This document shows positions 59,497 through 64,000 of a stretch of 64,000 nucleotides of DNA, piece by piece. The notes beneath the pieces were generated by a model. That model saw only the letters and a program-made list of their open reading frames with translations, searched no databases and was not told the DNA's origin. The DNA comes from Massilia varians. GTDB lineage: Bacteria; Pseudomonadota; Gammaproteobacteria; Burkholderiales; Burkholderiaceae_D. A program made the translations under genes and the position numbers. The DNA is taken from contig NZ_AP026966.1 in NCBI RefSeq assembly GCF_027923905.1, forward strand, positions 4,155,001 to 4,219,000, read 5' to 3'. How positions within the stretch are numbered: position 1 is the stretch's first letter; every line of letters starts with the position of its first letter.

Positions 59497-59667
59497 ATGC
59501 CCGCGCCGCGCCCGGTTCCGCCGGTGCAGCCCGATCTCGAGGACTGCTGCCGCAGCGGCTGCGTGCCCTGCGTCTTCGACCTGTACGAGGAAGCGCTGGA
59601 ACGCTACGAGCGCGAACTTGCCGCCTGGGAAGCCGCCAACACGGTCCTTCCCCCGCCCTCTTCCTGA
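59497..59667 (+). CDS. Oxidoreductase-like small Cys-rich protein
   Basis: 56-residue protein of the Oxidored-like family (PF09791; related to the N-terminus of mitochondrial OXLD1). The motif PDLEDCCRSGCVPCVFDLYE has four Cys in a CC-x3-C-x2-C layout, followed by a helix ALERYERELAAWE. The function is not known for any member. ATG 59497 has AAGGA six bases upstream; ATG 59491, which overlaps the repressor stop, is also possible. It is probably co-transcribed with the BlaI-type gene. Confidence 0.78.
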   Translation: MPAPRPVPPVQPDLEDCCRSGCVPCVFDLYEEALERYERELAAWEAANTVLPPPSS

Positions 59668-59753
59668 GCTTGGTTCCTGTAGCGCACGCTTGGAAATCAA
59701 GATATTGACGTTTTGATTAGAATGAACCCATCGGTGTTGTGCATGGAGACGAT

Positions 59754-60218
59754 ATGTTCGACATGGATCTTGAATGGTGGGAATTCGTCGTACGCGGACT
59801 GACCGTATACATCTTGTTGCTGGTAATGGTGCGCCTGTCCGGCCGCCGCACGGTGGGCCAGTTCACGCCCTTCGACCTGCTGGTCGTCATGCTGCTATCC
59901 GAGTCCGTCTCCAATTCGCTGACTGCGGGCGACGACTCGCTGGCCGGCGGCCTGATCTCGGCTGCGACCCTGGTCGCCATCAATTCCACGGTCGCCGTCC
60001 TCAGCTCGCGCAGCCGGCGCTTCGAGAAATTCGTGGATGGCAGCGCCGTCCTGATCGGCCGCGACGGTGTGTTCTTCGACAAGGTCGTGCGCAACTGCCG
60101 CCTGTCCGAATCGGACATCGAGGAAGCGCTGCGCGAGCACGACTGCCCGCGTCCGGAGATGAAATGCGCCTTCCTGGAAGCCGATGGCGAGATCACCATC
60201 ATGCGCAATCCCCACTGA
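59754..60218 (+). CDS. DUF421 (YetF-like) membrane protein
   Basis: 154-residue protein with three hydrophobic N-terminal segments (about residues 8-28, 40-58, 64-82) and a cytoplasmic alpha/beta domain (about 90-154: FEKFVDGSAVLIGRDGVFF), as in the YetF/YcaP DUF421 family. Motifs SGRRTVGQFTPFDLLVVMLL and SESVSN are typical. The function is unknown; in Bacillus YetF relatives affect spore and membrane properties. ATG 59754 is chosen because GGAG stands six bases upstream; GTG 59739 is in frame. Confidence 0.88.
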   Translation: MFDMDLEWWEFVVRGLTVYILLLVMVRLSGRRTVGQFTPFDLLVVMLLSESVSNSLTAGDDSLAGGLISAATLVAINSTVAVLSSRSRRFEKFVDGSAVLIGRDGVFFDKVVRNCRLSESDIEEALREHDCPRPEMKCAFLEADGEITIMRNPH

Positions 60219-60363
60219 GCCAGGCTCCTTTCTTTCGCGCTTCTGCCCAAGGTACTTTTATCGCCCGTACGGTGTGGACGGTGCGGAATTGATGCGCTAC
60301 TTTTTTCGGCAGCACGCCGGCCGGGTGTGCTGTTTGGATTCTTTCCTAATCAGGAGGACTGCC

Positions 60364-60954
60364 ATGAAAAAAGTACTGACCGCACTTGCGCTTGCCGCTT
60401 CGGCGCTGGCCCTCGCGCCGGCGGCCCAGGGTGCCGACGTCTACCGTGCCGTAGCCAGCGGCCCGGGCGAGTCGCCGCCCAACAGGTCGCCCGGCGAGAG
60501 CATCGCCACCCTTGAGGTCGATGGTTCGCTGCTGCGGGCCGACGTGCCGTTCCGCGACCTGCTCGCCGGCACGACCGTCGCCCACATCCATTGCTGCACC
60601 ACCGAAGCTTTCACCGGGGTGGCGCCGCCGGCGATCTCGCTGACGGATTTCCCCATGATGGTGACCGCGGGCGACTACACCCACACCTTCGACCTGAGCG
60701 ACGCGGCGGTCTGGGATCCGGCCTTCCTGTCCCAGTTCGGCGGCACGCCGTCGAGCGCCGGCGCGGCGCTGCTGGCGGGCATGAACGCCAACCAGGCCTA
60801 CCTCAACATCCACACGACCGAGTATCCGAACGGCGAGATCCGCGGCTTCGTGGTGAGCGCGCCGATTCCGGAACCGGCGACCTGGGGAATGCTGGGGGTT
60901 GGCCTGGCCGGACTGGCGCTGATGGCGCGCCGCCGGCACAGCCAGGTCAGATGA
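60364..60954 (+). CDS. CHRD-domain PEP-CTERM protein
   Basis: 196-residue exported protein. Signal MKKVLTALALAASALALAPA, a CHRD domain (about residues 25-160, with VAHIHCCTTEAFTGV and AYLNIHTTEYPNGEIRGFV), then a PEP-CTERM sorting signal: PIPEPATWGM, a hydrophobic helix and the basic end RRRHSQVR, which exosortase/EpsH would cut. AGGAGG before ATG 60364 is strong. A CAGCAC/GTGCTG hairpin lies at 60310-60332 in the leader. No exosortase gene is in the window, so it must be elsewhere in the genome. The 3' end overlaps gluQ on the other strand by 8 bp. Confidence 0.9.
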   Translation: MKKVLTALALAASALALAPAAQGADVYRAVASGPGESPPNRSPGESIATLEVDGSLLRADVPFRDLLAGTTVAHIHCCTTEAFTGVAPPAISLTDFPMMVTAGDYTHTFDLSDAAVWDPAFLSQFGGTPSSAGAALLAGMNANQAYLNIHTTEYPNGEIRGFVVSAPIPEPATWGMLGVGLAGLALMARRRHSQVR

Positions 60955-61870
60955 GGCCTGGCGCGATCAATGCGCCCGGGCGGGTCGCCAGCAAGCGGCT
61001 CCAGGCCGGTATCGCCGCTTGCCAGAAGGCCTGCAGCGATGCCGGCCTTTCCAATGGCAAGCCAAGGAAGCGCGCCGCCTGCAGCAGTGCGTCGATCGCC
61101 GCCGCTTCATCGCCCGGCGCCACGGCCAGCGCGCCGGTCTGCTTCGACAGTTTTTCGCCGTGCTCGTTGCGCACCACGGGCACGTGCAGGTAACGCGGGG
61201 TCGGCACCCCGAGCACGCGCTGCAGGAAGATCTGGCGCGGCGTGGAGTCGAGCAGGTCGGCGCCGCGCACGATGTCGGTGACGCTCTGCTCGGCATCGTC
61301 CACCACCACCGCCAGCTGGTAGGCCCAGAAACCGTCGGCGCGCTTCAGGACGAAGTCGCCCGATTCCGCGCTGAGACGCTGCGTGACCTCGCCCGCGAAG
61401 CGGTCCGTGAAGCCGACGACGTCGTAGCCCGGTTCCGGCACGCGCAGGCGCAGGCTGCGCATGCCGCGTCCCTCGGCCAGCCCGTAGCGGCAGGTGCCGG
61501 GATAGATCGCGGCGCCATCGGGGGCGAATCCGAGGCGCGAATCGGCGATCTCGCGCCGGTTGCAGCCGCAGGGGTAGGTGTGTTCGGCGATGCGCGCGGC
61601 GGCGGCCTGGTACAGGTGCTTGCGCCGGCTCTGCCAGACGACTTCGCCGTCGGCGTGCATGCCCAGCTGCGCCAGCAGGGCCAGGATGCCTTCGGCCGCG
61701 CCGGGCACGCTGCGGCCCTCGTCGATGTCCTCGATGCGCACCAGCCAGGTGCCGTGGTGGGCACGGGCGTCGAGGTAGCTGGCCAGGGCCGCGACCAGCG
61801 AACCGGCATGCAGCGGGCCGGTCGGCGATGGGGCGAAACGGCCGATGTAAGGTGAAGTAGGTAGCGACAT
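60947..61870 (-). CDS. gluQ: Glutamyl-Q tRNA(Asp) synthetase
   Basis: Attaches glutamate to queuosine at position 34 of tRNA-Asp. The 307-residue protein is the truncated GluRS form: RFAPSPTGPLHAGSLVAA (HIGH-like motif), zinc-site Cys in YPCGCNRREI and CRYGLAEG, and the KMSKS-like EKLSKQTG, without an anticodon-binding domain. It is alone on the minus strand and converges on the CHRD gene. Confidence 0.95.
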   Translation of the reverse strand: MSLPTSPYIGRFAPSPTGPLHAGSLVAALASYLDARAHHGTWLVRIEDIDEGRSVPGAAEGILALLAQLGMHADGEVVWQSRRKHLYQAAAARIAEHTYPCGCNRREIADSRLGFAPDGAAIYPGTCRYGLAEGRGMRSLRLRVPEPGYDVVGFTDRFAGEVTQRLSAESGDFVLKRADGFWAYQLAVVVDDAEQSVTDIVRGADLLDSTPRQIFLQRVLGVPTPRYLHVPVVRNEHGEKLSKQTGALAVAPGDEAAAIDALLQAARFLGLPLERPASLQAFWQAAIPAWSRLLATRPGALIAPGLI

Positions 61871-61912
61871 CCGCTGATGATAACCGCAGCGGGACGGCCG
61901 TGCGGCCTGCCC

Positions 61913-62413
61913 TTATTTGCCGGCCGGCTTGCCCGCTTGTTCGTGCTCGGCGATCAGCGCCGTCACCCGCCCCGCCACCTCGTTCGGCACCGCCATCGAC
62001 AGCTGGTAATGCACGATCTCGAAGCCCTTGGCCGTCTTGCGGATCACGCCGCTGGCCATGCACGGGCCCATGTTCGGGGTGTCGAGCAGTTCGTCGAACC
62101 AGATCAGCGACTTGTCGGCCGAGGCATAGACATTGCGGCGCGTGGCCTTGAAGCTCCAGGCCGACTTGCGCTCAAAGTACTTCTTGGCCCAGGTCTTGAA
62201 CGCGTCGCGCTTCCACAATTCGCTGCGGTCGGTGCCGATGTACACGCCGTCGGCGGCGATCTTGTCGAAATAGGCCATGCGCGCGTTGGCCGCGTCGTCG
62301 TGCCATTCGTCGACGAAGGCATTGACCTGCTTGGTGAGCTGGGCGTCGGTCTCGGCACGGGCGATGCCGATCAGGCCCAGCAACAGGAAGGCGGCGGCGA
62401 GGAATCGTTTCAT
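61913..62413 (-). CDS. Exported NTF2-like (SnoaL-type) protein
   Basis: 166-residue protein with signal MKRFLAAAFLLLGLIGIARA, then an NTF2-like cone fold: helices TDAQLTKQVNAFVDEWHDDA and strands such as DGVYIGTDRSE, SLIWFDELLDT and GFEIVHYQLSMAVPN. Periplasmic members of this family have no assigned reaction. ATG 62413 gives the signal; an in-frame start at 62461 would put 16 residues before it. It is divergent from the response regulator gene across 159 bp. Confidence 0.85.
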   Translation of the reverse strand: MKRFLAAAFLLLGLIGIARAETDAQLTKQVNAFVDEWHDDAANARMAYFDKIAADGVYIGTDRSELWKRDAFKTWAKKYFERKSAWSFKATRRNVYASADKSLIWFDELLDTPNMGPCMASGVIRKTAKGFEIVHYQLSMAVPNEVAGRVTALIAEHEQAGKPAGK

Positions 62414-62509
62414 GGTCTCTTTCGTTGGCAGTGTCGACTGCGCCCACGATAATCCAAACATGCGGATTTGCCAACATTTCTCGACGCCGCCCCCGGCGCC
62501 GGCGCAGTG

Positions 62510-62525
62510 TTAACGCGATCTTAAC
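62510..62525 (+). promoter_or_regulatory. Direct repeat TTAAC-N6-TTAAC, candidate regulator-binding site
   Basis: Two TTAAC sites with an 11-bp period 47 bp before the response-regulator ATG. Such repeats are typical of PmrA/QseB-like OmpR regulators, so autoregulation is likely, though not shown. Confidence 0.5.
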
Positions 62526-62572
62526 GTCTGGAAAGCTACGCTGAGCCCGCCCTACTCCACTAGAATAAGCGC

Positions 62573-63286
62573 ATGCGCATCCTCATCGTCGAAGACCACC
62601 CCGACATCCTCGCCAACCTCTACGGCTTCCTGGAGCCGAAGGGCCACCAGCTCGACTCCGCCCGCAACGGCTACGGCGGGCTGGCGCTCGCCTCCGAGAA
62701 CGATTACGACGTGATCGTCCTCGACGTCATGCTGCCCGGCCTGAATGGGCTGGAGCTGTGCCAGAAGCTGCGCACCGAGCTCGGCAAGGCCACGCCGGTG
62801 CTGATGCTGACCGCGCGCGACAGCCTGCCCGACAAGGTGGCCGGCTTCGACAGCGGCGCCGACGACTACCTGGTCAAGCCCTTTTCGCTGGTGGAACTCG
62901 AAGTGCGCCTCAAGGCCCTGGTGCGCCGCTCGTCGGCCGCCCATGCGGTGCACGCGACCATGCGCTTCGGCGAGCTCAGTTACGATCCCGAGACCCAGGA
63001 AGCCGCGCGCGCCGGCGTGCCGGTGCAGCTGACCCGGACCGGCTACACCCTGCTGCGCTGCCTGCTCGCCGGCGCGCCGCGCATCGTCACCCGCGAGACG
63101 CTGGAGCAGGCCGTGTGGGGCGAGGACCGCCCCGACAGCGACGCCCTGCGCACCCACATCCATGCGCTGCGCCAGGCGATCGACAAGCCCTTCGCCACGC
63201 CGATGCTGCAGACTGTGGCGGGCGTCGGCTACAAGCTGGTCCAGGGCGATTCGCAGGCCAGCTTGCAGCGCGATGCGTCCCGCTGA
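62573..63286 (+). CDS. OmpR family response regulator
   Basis: 237-residue regulator: receiver domain with VEDHPDI, phospho-Asp51 in VIVLDVMLPGLNG and Lys in YLVKPFSLVELEV, then a winged helix (about residues 130-228) with DALRTHIHALRQAID and TVAGVGYKL. The last 14 bases overlap the sensor kinase gene, so both are translated from one mRNA. Its target and signal are unknown. Confidence 0.95.
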   Translation: MRILIVEDHPDILANLYGFLEPKGHQLDSARNGYGGLALASENDYDVIVLDVMLPGLNGLELCQKLRTELGKATPVLMLTARDSLPDKVAGFDSGADDYLVKPFSLVELEVRLKALVRRSSAAHAVHATMRFGELSYDPETQEAARAGVPVQLTRTGYTLLRCLLAGAPRIVTRETLEQAVWGEDRPDSDALRTHIHALRQAIDKPFATPMLQTVAGVGYKLVQGDSQASLQRDASR

Positions 63287-64000
63287 TTCCCTCAAGCGCC
63301 GCATCGTCGTCGCCTTCATGCTGTTCGGCCTCGGCGCCTCATGCTTGTTCGCCGTCATCGCCGCCATCGCGGTGGAAGGCATCGAAGTGCAGCTGGTCGA
63401 CAAGCGCCTGGAGGCGGCGGTGGCCTGGGCCGCCCCGCGCCAGGCCGCCGGCCTGGACGTCGACATGCCGGCCGGCCTGCGCTTCCACCGTAACGAAGGG
63501 ATTCCCGCACCCTTGCGCGGCCTGTCCGACGGCGTGCATATCATCGACGTCGGCGCCAGTCGCCTGCACGTGCTGGCCGGGCATGACGCGTACGGCAGCT
63601 GGGTGCTGGCCGACCATGAAAGCGACTACGACAAGATCGAGCTGGTGGTGTACTCGATGTTCGCCGCCGTGCTGCTCGGCCTCGTGCTGCTGGCTTCGCT
63701 GCTGGGCGGCTTCTTCGCCGCCCGCGTGGTCACGCCGATCGTCGAGCTGGCGCAGTCGGTCCGCCATGGCGGCGCGGCGCCGGAACTGACGGGGCGCAAG
63801 GACGAACTGGGCGTGCTCGCGCGCGCCCTGGAAGACCACACCGCCGAGCTGCGCGCCTTCCTCGACCGCGAACGCTACTTCACCGGCGACGTCAGCCACG
63901 AACTGCGCAGCCCGCTTACCGTGATCATGGGCGCCGCCGAGATCCTGATGCAGCAATCCGCGCCCGCCGTGCGCGCCCCGGCCGAGCGCATCTACCGGGC
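63273..64000 (+). CDS. Sensor histidine kinase, 3' end cut by window
   Basis: Partner kinase of the preceding regulator; 242 codons are visible and the frame is open at the window end. A transmembrane helix at about residues 11-33, a periplasmic domain of about 90 residues, a second helix at about 125-150, a short HAMP-like linker and HisKA with phospho-His209 in FTGDVSHELRSPLTVI are seen. The ATPase domain lies outside. The ATG at 63273 overlaps the regulator gene by 14 bp. Confidence 0.93.
   Translation, partial: MRPADSLKRRIVVAFMLFGLGASCLFAVIAAIAVEGIEVQLVDKRLEAAVAWAAPRQAAGLDVDMPAGLRFHRNEGIPAPLRGLSDGVHIIDVGASRLHVLAGHDAYGSWVLADHESDYDKIELVVYSMFAAVLLGLVLLASLLGGFFAARVVTPIVELAQSVRHGGAAPELTGRKDELGVLARALEDHTAELRAFLDRERYFTGDVSHELRSPLTVIMGAAEILMQQSAPAVRAPAERIYR

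Overview
The window reads as a piece of the chromosome of a high-GC betaproteobacterium of the family Oxalobacteraceae, most likely the Massilia/Telluria group. The basis is gene order and protein sequence: the block ndk-rlmN-pilW-rodZ-ispG-hisS-yfgM-bamB-der-hfq-hflX-hflK-hflC-hisZ-purA, the surE-pcm-nlpD-rpoS block and the sucA-sucB-lpdA block are all arranged as in that family. No rRNA, tRNA, CRISPR array or prophage was seen. Coding density is high and no stretch without a gene exceeds 300 bases.

Layout. 1-7.6 kb: the 3'-truncated aminotransferase gene and divergent uvrB, a small membrane protein, an orphan RES-domain protein, a PAS/PAS hybrid histidine kinase, a MarC-type membrane protein and an Lrp-type regulator. 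7.8-24.7 kb: the long leftward housekeeping block for purine and histidine synthesis, HflKC/HflX/Hfq, outer-membrane assembly, isoprenoid synthesis, cell shape, type IV pili and rRNA/tRNA methylation. 24.8-27.1 kb: a Bax-inhibitor-1 family membrane protein whose transcription terminator has been split by a complete 1420-bp IS4-family insertion sequence. 27.1-33.1 kb: rlmD and the stationary-phase block rpoS-nlpD-pcm-surE. 33.2-35.9 kb: an unusual two-gene module, a TIR-domain protein followed by a large protein with a decayed KGGVGR-type ATPase domain and five 42-residue TPRs; this is the best candidate for an undescribed conflict or signalling system. 36-48.7 kb: a quinone oxidoreductase, a DinG/YoaA helicase, a PP2C phosphatase, ZapE and the 2-oxoglutarate dehydrogenase genes. 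48.9-53.4 kb: a Fur-box-controlled five-gene cluster (PepSY-type membrane protein, DUF2271, DUF4198, ApbE, membrane-tethered flavoreductase) that looks like an extracytoplasmic flavinylated electron-transfer system linked to iron. 53.4-64 kb: accessory genes, including a KGG stress protein, two OmpR-type two-component systems (the second cut by the window end), secreted HAF/PKD and PEP-CTERM proteins, an orphan BlaI-type repressor and gluQ.

Between genes sit four copies of a roughly 110-bp inverted repeat built from two head-to-head palindromic units (REPIN-like). Its stem bases co-vary between copies, which indicates selection for the folded form. A second, unrelated inverted repeat lies next to the insertion sequence.
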